From CAYWMD01 sp964458575 (GTDB lineage: Bacteria > Verrucomicrobiota > Verrucomicrobiia > Limisphaerales > JADLHS01): DNA of 64,000 nucleotides. Positions 27,115 to 37,076 of the stretch are shown here, piece by piece (the stretch's first letter is position 1; each line of letters opens with the position of its first letter). Position numbers and translations under genes: made by a program. The stretch is taken from the NCBI GenBank assembly GCA_964458575.1, contig CAYWMD010000001.1, positions 124,001 to 188,000 of the forward strand. The letters run 5' to 3'. Below the pieces are notes generated by a model, which saw only the letters and a program-made list of their open reading frames with translations, searched no databases and was not told where the DNA came from.

Positions 27115-27329
27115 GAACCTCGTAAGCATAATGTTGTCGTGCATACTGCGCTGCATGGCTGGAACGGCTCATGCCTACCCGAACCCGGGTCGGTTGGCAA
27201 GACAAGACCCACCAAAAGCCAGAACCAGGACGCAATTTGTTGCTTTCAGCAGGTTCTGCGCGGGACTTGCGTTCTCCGTCCGAGCCCGTTTACGCTTCCA
27301 CCACCACAGGTTTCAGCAGCGATTTGAAA

Positions 27330-28205
27330 ATGCGTCGAGAGTCCACAATTCAGAATCTGCAGCCGGCGTCGCCAAGCGCGGCAAGGCAAAGTCTCGAACC
27401 TCGACCATCAATTCTACTCCGTTACCTCGGCATCTACGCCGCGCTGTGGAAGAACTCCGTAACGCGCGAAACGATGTTCAAGGGCAACTTCCTCCTCTGG
27501 ATCATCGTCGAACTGCTTTGGTTTGGACTCCAACTCAGTTTCATCGGGGTGTTGTACCTGCACACCGACGTCATCGGCACCTGGACGAAATGGCAGGTGG
27601 TGTTGCTGGTCGGCGCCAGTCATTTCATCCAGCAACTGATGCAGGCGTTCTTCCTGATCAACTGCACGAATCTCTCCGAACTGGTCCGCACCGGCAAACT
27701 GGACTTCCTCCTGATGCTGCCGGTCAATACGCGCTTCGTGGTTTCATTGCGGCAGGTGGACCTCGGCAGCTTCGTCAACGCGGCATTTTCAGTCACGGTG
27801 ATGATTTACGCGGCGCACCAGCTTCAACTCACGCCGACCCTCGTGCAGTTGGTGGGATTTGTTGGCCTGTGCGTCCTCGGGATCGCCATCCACTACTCGC
27901 TGATGTTCGCGCTGGCGACAATTTGCTTCTGGACAGTGCGGGCGCAAGGCGTGGTTTGGGGATACTACAACCTGTTTCAAATCGCCCGCATGCCGGATGA
28001 GGCGTTTCCGCGCGGCGTCTTCAAGGCGGTGTTCACCTTCGCGCTGCCGATGCTGCTGGTTTCAAACGTTCCCACGCGGTTGTTGGTGGACACACTGACC
28101 GGTCCGCAACTGGTGTTGTTGTTGGGAATGGCCGTGCTGTGTCCGTTGGTCTCCGAGTGGATCTGGCGGATTTCCGTGCGCCGTTACACGAGTGCAAGTT
28201 CCTGA
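27330..28205 (+). CDS. ABC-2 type permease (PF06182-like), second of a pair
   Basis: Inner-membrane protein of about 291 residues with six hydrophobic segments (FLLWIIVELLWFGLQLSFIG; LVGFVGLCVLGIAIHYSLMF) and the paired motif GKLDFLLMLPVNTRF, equivalent to GNISQFLLKPMDYLW in the permease at 22935. The frame opens at 27171, but ATG 27330 gives a more normal N-terminus (MRRESTIQNLQPASPSAARQ) before LLRYLGIYAALWKNS. It probably forms a heterodimeric export channel with the first permease. No ATPase gene is adjacent. Confidence 0.8.
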   Translation: MRRESTIQNLQPASPSAARQSLEPRPSILLRYLGIYAALWKNSVTRETMFKGNFLLWIIVELLWFGLQLSFIGVLYLHTDVIGTWTKWQVVLLVGASHFIQQLMQAFFLINCTNLSELVRTGKLDFLLMLPVNTRFVVSLRQVDLGSFVNAAFSVTVMIYAAHQLQLTPTLVQLVGFVGLCVLGIAIHYSLMFALATICFWTVRAQGVVWGYYNLFQIARMPDEAFPRGVFKAVFTFALPMLLVSNVPTRLLVDTLTGPQLVLLLGMAVLCPLVSEWIWRISVRRYTSASS

Positions 28206-28378
28206 CAAGCGCAGCACGAGCGAGAAAAAGCCACCGCGATTCCAGGATGATGCGGATTGTTCAGGATTCATGGCTTGACATCTCGGCCTTGCCACATAAT
28301 TCTGATACCGGTTTTAAGAAAACCAAACCAAACCGGTTCAAACCAATAAAATTCGCGAATCACGCGGTAAAACACCAA

Positions 28379-29839
28379 ATGAAAACCCTGAATAAACTTG
28401 CGATCCCCATTACCGTGATTGCCTTTGCCATAGGCACACCAGCCACTTTCGGAAGCACTCTTACGATGATCCCGCCACTGGCGGGCGACACGGACTCCCA
28501 AGGTCGCGCGGTCACGCCGGACGGCCTGTACGTTGCAGGAGTTTCCATCACTAACGTCACCGCTGTCAGAGGCATTCTTTATCCCGTTGGGAGCGCGAAC
28601 TCCATCAACGTCCTCAGTGCCGATAACGCTCAGGCCACCGCCGCCAATGGCATCGGTTACCGGACCTCCGGTGGCACACAACTCTTGGTGTGCGGCACAA
28701 CCACCAGTGGACCGGCGGAGTTCATGACAACAGACGGAGGGGTCACGTGGGGCAACAAGCGCCGCAACACTGCCTTGAGCAACACCAGCATGGGAACGGC
28801 AAATCAACTTGGGGCGACGATTGCTTCCGATGCCTATTACGTCTCCAGTTCCCGGGACGCCACGGGTGGCCTGCCGATTTACGTGAACCAACTCTCTAAC
28901 ACCTGGGTGGCTTCGGTATCCGAAGCCAGCCTGACATTTTCCAGCACTGACCGAGGTATCATGATGGGCGTTTCATCCTTGGGCCGAGCCGTAGGGCGGC
29001 GGGGGGCTGGCGCCAGCTCCTATCAGGCTTACGTACTTGATTACGTTGCCGGGACACCGGCAGAGCATTATTTGACCACGTTGAATGATGGGCAAAATGG
29101 CGGCTTGACGACTTTGGGCGAACTCTGGTCTGTCAGCAACGACGGCGCCACCATTTTCGGTCGCTCATGGCTTACCGGCAACCAGACTACATCAGATTAC
29201 CACGCGTTCAAGACGACCCTTTCAGGTTTTGGAGCGAGCGTAACGCAAGGGGCTGTCACTCAGTTGCCCGAGTACCCGGACACTGGCGGATCGGTAAGCC
29301 GTGCCGTGCCGTACGGGTGCAGTGCAAACGGCCGTTATGCCGTCGGGATGAACTATCGCAGTGCCGAACATGCCGTTATTTGGGATACCGGCGATCCCAA
29401 CCCGGCAAACTGGACAGTCACAGATTTGACGGACTTGGCCACTTCTCAAGGCATTCTGGGAGGCTTCACCCTTCTCAGCCGTGCTTACAGCATTGGCATG
29501 GATGGAAGCGGCAATCCAGTCATCACTGGAATCGGAACGTACAACGATGGCGTAGCCAACTGGACGCGCGGCTTCGTCATGACGATTACTTCCGTCGCGC
29601 CCCAACCGCCGCAACCCCGCATCACATCCGTCACCGGCGCAGGCACCGGGAATGTGACGATCAATTACACCAACACGGTTGCTGGAACAAATTATGTGGT
29701 GCAATACCGGACGAATCTCAGCACCACCAACTGGATTCATCTGAGTCCAGTGCCGGCCGCCGGCACAACTTCATCGAGCACCGATACGCCGCCTGCGGAC
29801 GACCCGCATCGCTTTTATCGCGTTTACGGCCAATTCTAA
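28379..29839 (+). CDS. Secreted HAF-like repeat protein
   Basis: Secreted protein of 486 residues with a signal peptide (LAIPITVIAFAIGTPATFGS). Repeats resemble the HAF/kelch-like type: GRAVTPDGLYVAG, GVSSLGRAVGRR, SVSNDGATIFGRSW and CSANGRYAVGMNYRSAEHAV, the last followed by IWDTG. This suggests a beta-propeller. The C-terminal 85 residues (VTINYTNTVAGTNYVVQYRT...HRFYRVYGQF) are the shared end domain. ATG 28379 was chosen because it begins the signal peptide; the upstream frame is non-coding in character. A strong intrinsic terminator follows at 29892. No enzymatic motif is visible. Confidence 0.75.
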   Translation: MKTLNKLAIPITVIAFAIGTPATFGSTLTMIPPLAGDTDSQGRAVTPDGLYVAGVSITNVTAVRGILYPVGSANSINVLSADNAQATAANGIGYRTSGGTQLLVCGTTTSGPAEFMTTDGGVTWGNKRRNTALSNTSMGTANQLGATIASDAYYVSSSRDATGGLPIYVNQLSNTWVASVSEASLTFSSTDRGIMMGVSSLGRAVGRRGAGASSYQAYVLDYVAGTPAEHYLTTLNDGQNGGLTTLGELWSVSNDGATIFGRSWLTGNQTTSDYHAFKTTLSGFGASVTQGAVTQLPEYPDTGGSVSRAVPYGCSANGRYAVGMNYRSAEHAVIWDTGDPNPANWTVTDLTDLATSQGILGGFTLLSRAYSIGMDGSGNPVITGIGTYNDGVANWTRGFVMTITSVAPQPPQPRITSVTGAGTGNVTINYTNTVAGTNYVVQYRTNLSTTNWIHLSPVPAAGTTSSSTDTPPADDPHRFYRVYGQF

Positions 29840-29891
29840 TTCTGGCATCAACGAACGCGAAGCCGCCTTCTGGCATACGGATTCTTGACAC

Positions 29892-29920
29892 GCCCGACCC
29901 CTAAAGGGTCGGGCTTTTCT
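29892..29920 (+). terminator. Intrinsic terminator after the HAF-like gene
   Basis: A perfect 9-bp stem GCCCGACCC / GGGTCGGGC with loop CTAAA is followed by TTTTCTTT, 52 bases past the HAF-like gene stop. The minus-strand TMTC-like gene also ends in this spacer. Confidence 0.85.
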
Positions 29921-29994
29921 TTGACCCTCGCAACGTGTTCGGGCCGTTTGCAGTCGTTTGAATTCTGGCGGGCCGATGAAGACGCGCTCTTGCT

Positions 29995-32028
29995 TCAAGG
30001 CCCGTTCGGCTGCGACAGCTTCGATTGATAAAATTCGAGCCGAGTCCGAATGCCCTCCGTCAAACCCTGCCTGCCCTGGAGGATGGCCAGATCCAATGCT
30101 CGCTGTAATTGTTCAACCGCTTCCGGCCACCTGCCCTGCCCCGCGAACGCAGCGCCCAGGTTGTTGCGCGCTTCGCAATAGTCAGGTTTGATCTTTAACG
30201 CCAACTCGTACTCCGCAATCGCTTCTTTCCACCTGGTCCGTGCTGCCAGCGCGATCCCAAGGTTGTTGTGTGCCTCGGCAAACCCCGGGTTGATTCGTAG
30301 CGACTCCTGATAGGATTCAATGGCTTCGTCCAGTCTCCCCGCCGCGACCAATGCTATTCCCAAATTGTAACAGACTTTCGCATCATCAGGGCGAAGTTTG
30401 ATTGATTGTTGGTATTGTTGAATGGCCTGTTCCCACTTCTGCTGCGCGGCCAAGGCGTTGGCCAGATTGTTGTTCGCTTCCGCAAATTCCGGTTTTAGGC
30501 GTAGCACGGCCTGCCAGTGTGACATGGCCTCGTTCAGCTTTCCGTTGCCAGCCAGCACAATCGCCAGATTGTTGTGGGCTTTCGCGCTATCGGGTCTGAG
30601 GTCGAGGGCCGCCTCGTAATGCTGAATCGCCTCATCGCGCCGACCCAGCGCCGCCAACTCCATCGCCAGGTTATAGTGGGCCGAGAAATTGCGCTTCGTA
30701 CAGGCGAGGGTACGCTTCCAGAGTGACACGCTGTCCCGCCAATATCCGGTTTGTACATGGGCAACAACCATCAGCGCGCTCAAAGTCATTGCGGCCGCCA
30801 CTCGCAGCGCGGCACGGCCGTAGCGCCACCGGCCGCACAGATCCATGGCGCTCCACGTCACCAGCAAGTACAATCCAATTTGCGGCAGGTAGGTATAACG
30901 GTCTGCCTGTGACTGGCTGCCGACTTGAAGTAATCCAATGACCGGCACCAACATTCCCACATACCAAAACCAGCCCGTCACCAGGTAAGGTCGCTTTCGG
31001 CCCCATGCCAGCATGCCCGCCGAAATCATCAAAATCAAACAGGCCGACACCCCAACCTGCCACAGCGGCAAGGCTGTGCCCGGATGCGGATAGAGCACCG
31101 CCAATCCCACCGGATAAATCATCTGCCGTAAATAACTGGCGTAAGCCACCAAGCCGTTGCCCATACGCCACGACAAACTTGGCGCAATATCCGAACCGAA
31201 GTCGTCTATCGCCAGGATTGTCACCAAACCAGAGCCTCCAGCCAGCAGCAGAAACGGAATCTTTTCGACAACCAACTTCCGAACCAATCGCGTCTCCAGC
31301 GATGAGCCTCCCGGACCGGGTGCCATCCGCCGCAAGGGCCAGTAATCCAGCAGCAGAAGAACAAACGGCAACGTCACCACCATGCTTTTGGCCAACAGCC
31401 CCAATGTGAAGAACACCAGCGCAAACCAGTAATCCTTGGACGCCAGCGGTGAGACGCGGTCCAACATCCCCCCGCCATCTGCTTTCTTCCTGTTGCTGCT
31501 TGAGCCCAGGACATAACGAGCATACGCGCCCAAGGTCAGGATGAAGAACAGCCCGCTCAACACATCCTTGCGTTCCGTCACCCACGCCACCGATTCCACC
31601 CGCAAGGGATGGATTGCAAACACCGCCGCTACGAAGGCGCTGGGCCAGAGCGCGCCGGTTATTTTTCGCAGCACGAGGAATAACAAAACGGCGGTTGCCG
31701 CGTGCAGCAGAACGTTGGTGAAGTGATGCCCGCCGGGTTTCAATCCGTAAAGTTCGCAAGCTAGCATGTGGGAAACGGCGGTTAGGGGCCACCATTCTTC
31801 GCCGTCGAAATGTGTGAACGCCCGGATGACTCCGCTCAATTTCAAGCCCTGCGTAACAGCAGGGTTCTCATAAACATATTGGGGGTCGTCGTAGTTGACG
31901 AATTCGTGATTAAGCGTCTGGCCAAACACCACCCACACCCCCAACACCAGGAACAGGCAAATCAAAGCCGGCCACCAGGAAACACGTGACTTTGCCTCGA
32001 TTTGGCGGACCGCGTTGGTGTGACGCAT
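29995..32028 (-). CDS. TMTC-like membrane protein with C-terminal TPRs, paralogue 1
   Basis: Protein of about 677 residues: an N-terminal polytopic membrane domain (roughly 420 residues) and then six tetratricopeptide repeats (YNLAMELAALGRRDEAIQHY; AHNNLAIVLAGNGKLNEAMS; others). The membrane part keeps the GT-C-like motifs NYDDPQYVYENP, HPLRVESVAWVTERKDVLSG and SQSQADRYTYLPQIG, as in eukaryotic TMTC O-mannosyltransferases and their bacterial relatives. It could glycosylate exported proteins, but no bacterial substrate is known. ATG 32028 preferred over 32064. It is divergent from two paralogues. Confidence 0.82.
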   Translation of the reverse strand: MRHTNAVRQIEAKSRVSWWPALICLFLVLGVWVVFGQTLNHEFVNYDDPQYVYENPAVTQGLKLSGVIRAFTHFDGEEWWPLTAVSHMLACELYGLKPGGHHFTNVLLHAATAVLLFLVLRKITGALWPSAFVAAVFAIHPLRVESVAWVTERKDVLSGLFFILTLGAYARYVLGSSSNRKKADGGGMLDRVSPLASKDYWFALVFFTLGLLAKSMVVTLPFVLLLLDYWPLRRMAPGPGGSSLETRLVRKLVVEKIPFLLLAGGSGLVTILAIDDFGSDIAPSLSWRMGNGLVAYASYLRQMIYPVGLAVLYPHPGTALPLWQVGVSACLILMISAGMLAWGRKRPYLVTGWFWYVGMLVPVIGLLQVGSQSQADRYTYLPQIGLYLLVTWSAMDLCGRWRYGRAALRVAAAMTLSALMVVAHVQTGYWRDSVSLWKRTLACTKRNFSAHYNLAMELAALGRRDEAIQHYEAALDLRPDSAKAHNNLAIVLAGNGKLNEAMSHWQAVLRLKPEFAEANNNLANALAAQQKWEQAIQQYQQSIKLRPDDAKVCYNLGIALVAAGRLDEAIESYQESLRINPGFAEAHNNLGIALAARTRWKEAIAEYELALKIKPDYCEARNNLGAAFAGQGRWPEAVEQLQRALDLAILQGRQGLTEGIRTRLEFYQSKLSQPNGP

Positions 32029-32148
32029 CAGGCAGGTTACGTTGAGCGAGTGTTCAAAGTCCACAGGACTCTTGTAACCGAGAGCACACGGCCGATTCCT
32101 TTCTTGCCAGCGACCGCTCCGAAGCGTACCGCTTGGACGTTGACCAGG

Positions 32149-34581
32149 TTGTTTTCAACGACGAAGCACATCCAGCCGAAAGCGCGAGCCGCCAGCATCG
32201 CGCTGGTCTGCCTCGTTCTCGCGGCGCTCACTTTGCTCACCTATTGGCAGGCGGCTCGACTCGATTTTGTTGACTACGATGATCCGGAATATGTCACGGA
32301 CAACCCACACGTCCAGGCGGGACTCACGATGCGGGGCATTGTTTGGGCCCTGCAAAGCGGGGCTTGCGGCAATTGGCACCCGTTGACGTGGGTTTCGCAC
32401 ATGCTGGATTGTCAATGGTATGGATTGAACGCAACGGGTCACCATTTGACGAATGTTGCGTTCCACGTAGCAAACACAATTCTGCTCTTTCTGGTTTTCC
32501 AACGCATGACCGCCGCGACGTGGCCGGCTGCGCTGGTGGCCGCGCTCTTCGCGCTGCATCCTTTGCACGTGGAATCGGTCGCCTGGATCGCCGAACGGAA
32601 GGACGTCCTGAGCACGTTCTTTCTGATGCTGACGCTCTGGGCTTACAGCCGGTTTACAGCGGGACACGAAACCGGAAGACAAAAGACAAAATTCCGCTTC
32701 CTCGCATCCGGTTTCTACTGGCTCACATTTCTGTTCCTGCTCCTCGGCCTGTTAAGCAAACCCATGCTGGTGACGCTCCCTTTTGTATTGTTGCTGTTGG
32801 ATTATTGGCCGCTGGGTCGTTTTGTATTTCCTAGGACGCAGAGCCCGACCGGAACTCGATCTTTGCCCCTATCGCACCTGCTCCTGGAAAAATGCCCCCT
32901 GCTTGTCTTAAGCGGCGTTTTCAGCGTGATCGCCTACCACTCGCAACAGCGCAGCGGCGCGATGGTCCCGAACGATGTACTCGCTCTGAATGAACGATTG
33001 GCAAACGCCCTTGTTTCCCACTCCCGCTACTTGGGGAAAATTTTTTGGCCCGAGGGTTTGGCGGTTTTTTATCCACGACCGGAAAGCTGGCACATGTGGC
33101 AGGTCGCCGGCGCCGCCCTGCTTCTGACGGTGGTTTCCGCATTCGCCGCTGGTCGCGTCCGCCGCCAGCCGTACCTGCTGGTCGGCTGGCTCTGGTTCTT
33201 GGGAACGCTGATCCCGGTCATCGGGTTGGTGCAGGTGGGTTCCCAAGCCATGGCGGACCGCTACACGTACGTGCCCTCGATCGGGGTGTTCATCATGCTG
33301 GCATGGGGAGGCGGCGAACTCCTGACTCATTGGCGCGTTCCTCGCGCGGCGACGGTTTCCATTGCAGCGCTCATGGTCACAGCCTGCGCCGCATGTACTT
33401 TATTCCAACTGCGATACTGGCGGAACAGCGAAACCCTGTTTATGCACGCCCTGCGCGCGACCGGGCAAAACTGCGTGGCTTATAACATCCTGGGCCTGGT
33501 GTTACAGCGACAAGGCAGGCTGGACGAAGCCGTGGGCCACTACGCGCAGGCCTTGCAGCTCGATCCGGATTATGCGGTGGCACATTACAATCTCGCGGCG
33601 GCCTTCCGGGCTAAAGGAATGCGGGACGAGGCTGTCGCGCACTTCAAGCAGGCGCTTCTTTTGCAGCCTGGCTTTGCTCTCGCGCATAACGGTCTGGGCC
33701 GTGTTTTGCTGGATCGGGGAAGCAGCGGCGAAGCACTGACGGAGTTACAGCAAGCGCTCCGGCTGGCCCCCGACAACGCGGAGGTTCATAACAACTTGGG
33801 GATTGCCTATGTCCGACAGGGGCAAACCGCAGAAGCCGTGAAGCATTTCGAAGCTTGCCTTCACCTGCATCCCAACGACCCGGATGCACTTTACAACCTC
33901 GGGAACGTGGCATTCACAGAGGGGAAGTTTGGCGCTGCCGTCCTGCATTACCAAACGGCAGTTCAGGTCAAGCCGGACTTTTTTCGAGCACATCACAACC
34001 TGGGGATGTCCCTGGCCGAACTGGGTCAATGGGATGAAGCCGTGGCGCAGTACGGTGTCGCCCTCAAACTGCATCCCGATTTTGCTCCTACCGAATATCA
34101 GCTCGCCGATGCCCTGCTGAAACAGGGCAAACCCGGGCAAGCCTCCTCGTGGTTTGCCGCCGCGTTAAAGCATCAGCCAGATTTTGCCGAGGCACACCAT
34201 GGCCTGGGATTGATTCTGGCAAAAGAACAGAACTTTGGCGAAGCCCTGCCCCATTTGCGAAAGGCCGCAACCCTTAAGCCCGACTGGGCGGACGCGCTCA
34301 ATGACGTGGCCTGGCTGTTGGCGACTTGCAAGGAGGTCAAATGGCGCGACGGACCAAAAGCGGTCCGACTTGCCGCGCGGTCGGTGGAATTGTCAACGAA
34401 TCAGAGCAGCCGGGCGTTGTCCACCCTGGCAGCCGCGTATGCCGAAGCCGGGCAGTATCCAGATGCGGTGAAAACGATTGAGCGAGCGCTCAAGCTGGCA
34501 GAAGCCGCCAGCGAGGCATCAATCGCAGATTATCGTCATCAGCTCGAACTTTACCAAGCCGGGAAACCGCATTCTCCATGA
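32149..34581 (+). CDS. TMTC-like membrane protein with C-terminal TPRs, paralogue 2
   Basis: Protein of about 810 residues with the same plan as its neighbours: membrane domain with DYDDPEYVTDNPHVQAGL, HPLHVESVAWIAERKDVLS and GSQAMADRYTYVPSIG, then about ten TPRs (YNILGLVLQRQGRLDEAVGH onward). The frame is open from a TTG at 32002, which would overlap the divergent gene. The TTG at 32149 places the N-terminus the same distance from the first helix as in paralogue 3 and is preferred, but it is uncertain. Its ATGA stop/start overlap with paralogue 3 implies coupled translation. Confidence 0.8.
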   Translation: MFSTTKHIQPKARAASIALVCLVLAALTLLTYWQAARLDFVDYDDPEYVTDNPHVQAGLTMRGIVWALQSGACGNWHPLTWVSHMLDCQWYGLNATGHHLTNVAFHVANTILLFLVFQRMTAATWPAALVAALFALHPLHVESVAWIAERKDVLSTFFLMLTLWAYSRFTAGHETGRQKTKFRFLASGFYWLTFLFLLLGLLSKPMLVTLPFVLLLLDYWPLGRFVFPRTQSPTGTRSLPLSHLLLEKCPLLVLSGVFSVIAYHSQQRSGAMVPNDVLALNERLANALVSHSRYLGKIFWPEGLAVFYPRPESWHMWQVAGAALLLTVVSAFAAGRVRRQPYLLVGWLWFLGTLIPVIGLVQVGSQAMADRYTYVPSIGVFIMLAWGGGELLTHWRVPRAATVSIAALMVTACAACTLFQLRYWRNSETLFMHALRATGQNCVAYNILGLVLQRQGRLDEAVGHYAQALQLDPDYAVAHYNLAAAFRAKGMRDEAVAHFKQALLLQPGFALAHNGLGRVLLDRGSSGEALTELQQALRLAPDNAEVHNNLGIAYVRQGQTAEAVKHFEACLHLHPNDPDALYNLGNVAFTEGKFGAAVLHYQTAVQVKPDFFRAHHNLGMSLAELGQWDEAVAQYGVALKLHPDFAPTEYQLADALLKQGKPGQASSWFAAALKHQPDFAEAHHGLGLILAKEQNFGEALPHLRKAATLKPDWADALNDVAWLLATCKEVKWRDGPKAVRLAARSVELSTNQSSRALSTLAAAYAEAGQYPDAVKTIERALKLAEAASEASIADYRHQLELYQAGKPHSP

Positions 34582-36818
34582 CAGGAGTATTTCCATACCG
34601 CAGCACGGTCGGTCTTGCCGTCGCCTTGGTTGCTTTAACCTTGGCAACCTATTGGCCGCTTCGATCTTGTGACTTCATAGATTACGACGATCCGGATTAC
34701 GTCACCGCCAATTCGCACGTGCAAGCGGGATTGACGACCAAGGGATTCGTCTGGGCGCTGCGAAGCACCGAATTCGCCAACTGGCATCCGCTAACCTGGC
34801 TCTCCCATATGCTGGACTGTGAACTGTACGGGCTCAACCCCATCGGTCATCATTTCTCGAATCTGCTGCTGCATCTGGCCAATACCCTCCTCTTGTTTGG
34901 CGTGTTGAATCGGATGACCCGTGCCCCCTGGCGGAGCGCCACGGTTGCAGCACTATTTGGCATTCATCCGTTACACATTGAATCGGTCGCCTGGGTTTCG
35001 GAACGCAAGGATGTGCTAAGCACGTTCTTCTTCATGCTCACGCTTTGGACCTATGTGCGCTACGTAGAGTTAAAGTCAGCGACCCGAGCGGCGTCTTCGC
35101 GCCACGTTCCATCCTGCATCTTTTATCTGCTCGCGATCGTTTGTTTCATCCTGGGTCTGATGAGCAAGCCGATGCTGGTGACGTTGCCGTTCGTCTTGCT
35201 GCTGCTCGATTACTGGCCGTTGCGTCGTTTGGAGGCAGGCGCTGGATCTTCACCTCTCGCCACTCGATTTGCCTGGCCTTTGCTTCGCGAGAAACTGCCG
35301 TTTTTTGCTTTAAGCGTCCTGTCCTCTGTCGTCACCTACACCGCCCAACACAGCAGTGGCGTTGTCCGGTCTTTGGAAATCATTCCACTTCACATCCGCC
35401 TCGCGAATGCCTTCGTCTCGTACGCCAGTTACCTTGGCAAGACAATCTGGCCCGGGAATCTGGCCATCTTCTATCCGTATCCGGATTCCTGGCCCGCGAC
35501 ATTCGTGACCGTCGCAGGCTTGTTAACAGCCGGGCTGACCATCGCGGCGGCCTGGTTTGCGCGGCGCAAACCGTACATGACCGTCGGCTGGTTTTGGTAT
35601 CTGGGCACGCTGGTGCCCGTCATCGGCTTGGTGCAGGTCGGCGCCCAAGCCATGGCGGACCGTTACACTTACGTTCCGCTGATCGGGACTTTTCTGATGC
35701 TGGTTTGGGGTGGTGGCGACCTTTTGCTCCGATGGCGGGTCTCCCCAATCCTGCTCCGAACAATGGCCGTCTCGGTGATCATCTCCTGCGCCCTGCGCAG
35801 CGCATACCAAATTCGATACTGGCGGAGCACAGAGATGTTGTTTCAACACGCGATCAAAGCCACCCAGGGGAACTATGTAGCCTGCAATGTTCTCGGCATT
35901 GCGCTGGAGCGCCGAGGCGACCTGGCGCGAGCCGCGGACTGTTACACTGCCGCTTTACGGTTGAAACCAAACTTTGCCGACGCCCACAGCAATCTGGGCG
36001 GCGTCCTCGCTCGCCAGGGTAATCTGGATCAAGCCATTGTCCAATTTCAACAAGCGCTGCTTTACCGTCCGAATTTCTGCAACGCCCTGATCACCCTTGG
36101 CGGTGCGCTGACGGAGCAGGGCCGGGCCGCGGAAGCCATCGCTCCTCTGCGAAAGGCCATCCAGTTACAAGACCAGGACGTGGATGCACATTACAACCTG
36201 GGCAATGCCTGGCTGGCCCTCGCCCGTACGAATGAAGCGTCGGCGGAATACCAAAGGGTTCTCGCCCTCAATTCCAACCATGCTCCCGCAAATTTCCAGC
36301 TCGCCGGACTCTTGTTGTCAGGCGACAATGCTGCCGCCGCCGTGCGGCATTACCGGACCGCTTTGGCGGCGAACCCCCATTCACCGACGATCCACTATCA
36401 ACTCGGGAAAGTTTTGGCAGCAACCGGTCAAGCGGCGGAAGGAACGAAACACCATCGGGAAGCCGTGCGATTAAGACCAGATTGGCCCGAACCACTGAAC
36501 GCCCTGGCCTGGTTACTCGCCACCCATCCCCAAGCAACCCTTCGCAATGGGAACGAGGCCGTAATGCTCGCGGAATCCGCAGCGGAACTGACGAATCACT
36601 CAGACCCGCAAGTCCTAGATACTCTTGCGGCGGCATACGCCGAATCGGGGAGGTTTGAAGACGCCATCCGGACGGCCGCCCAGGCAATCAAACTAACGGA
36701 CACACCGGCGTCGCAGCACCTCGCGGCTGAAATCAAGGCCCGCCTGGCGTTGTACCAGCGTTATCAGGCGTTCCGCGAACCTTTGCCGCTCACCCGACCA
36801 GAACCCCCTCCCGAATAG
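34578..36818 (+). CDS. TMTC-like membrane protein with C-terminal TPRs, paralogue 3
   Basis: Protein of 746 residues. The first helix (TVGLAVALVALTLATYWPL) is followed by DYDDPDYVTANSHVQAGLTT, HPLHIESVAWVSERKDVLS and GAQAMADRYTYVPLIG, then about eight TPRs (AHSNLGGVLARQGNLDQAIV; others) and a C-terminal ALAWLLATHPQ segment also seen in paralogue 2. Its ATG overlaps the previous stop by four bases. The three adjacent paralogues share motifs throughout, suggesting tandem duplication followed by divergence, mainly in TPR number. Predicted inner-membrane GT-C-type transferase; donor and acceptor unknown. Confidence 0.83.
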   Translation: MTGVFPYRSTVGLAVALVALTLATYWPLRSCDFIDYDDPDYVTANSHVQAGLTTKGFVWALRSTEFANWHPLTWLSHMLDCELYGLNPIGHHFSNLLLHLANTLLLFGVLNRMTRAPWRSATVAALFGIHPLHIESVAWVSERKDVLSTFFFMLTLWTYVRYVELKSATRAASSRHVPSCIFYLLAIVCFILGLMSKPMLVTLPFVLLLLDYWPLRRLEAGAGSSPLATRFAWPLLREKLPFFALSVLSSVVTYTAQHSSGVVRSLEIIPLHIRLANAFVSYASYLGKTIWPGNLAIFYPYPDSWPATFVTVAGLLTAGLTIAAAWFARRKPYMTVGWFWYLGTLVPVIGLVQVGAQAMADRYTYVPLIGTFLMLVWGGGDLLLRWRVSPILLRTMAVSVIISCALRSAYQIRYWRSTEMLFQHAIKATQGNYVACNVLGIALERRGDLARAADCYTAALRLKPNFADAHSNLGGVLARQGNLDQAIVQFQQALLYRPNFCNALITLGGALTEQGRAAEAIAPLRKAIQLQDQDVDAHYNLGNAWLALARTNEASAEYQRVLALNSNHAPANFQLAGLLLSGDNAAAAVRHYRTALAANPHSPTIHYQLGKVLAATGQAAEGTKHHREAVRLRPDWPEPLNALAWLLATHPQATLRNGNEAVMLAESAAELTNHSDPQVLDTLAAAYAESGRFEDAIRTAAQAIKLTDTPASQHLAAEIKARLALYQRYQAFREPLPLTRPEPPPE

Positions 36819-36841
36819 AACGGCGTCCGTCGAACGCCGTT
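36819..36841. repeat. Perfect hairpin directly after paralogue 3
   Basis: AACGGCGT and ACGCCGTT arms with a 7-base loop begin right after the TAG stop. The position suggests a transcript-end role, but there is no T-run after it. Confidence 0.5.
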
Positions 36842-36938
36842 CGACCCAAGCCATGGATTGAACGCGGTCGCTCTCCTTTCGAGAACCTTCGCCAAGCCAG
36901 CGATTCCCGTCGCCGTCAGAAAAAATCCGAAATACTCG

Positions 36939-36967
36939 TTGACATTCTATTTCGGTTTGGGCTTAAT
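36939..36967 (+). promoter_or_regulatory. Sigma-70-like promoter candidate for the PEP-CTERM gene
   Basis: TTGACA (36939-36944), a 17-base spacer and CTTAAT (36962-36967) fit the -35/-10 pattern. It lies 109 bases upstream of the ATG at 37077, in a 258-base spacer with nothing else recognisable besides the hairpin at 36819. Confidence 0.45.
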
Positions 36968-37076
36968 GTTCTCGTTGGTTTTGGCCCGGTTCGATTGAAG
37001 CAACAGCGATGGGAAATTTATCAACCTGCGATCAAACTCAGAAGGTCCTTACGAAAATTCAAAGCCTGCACATTCC

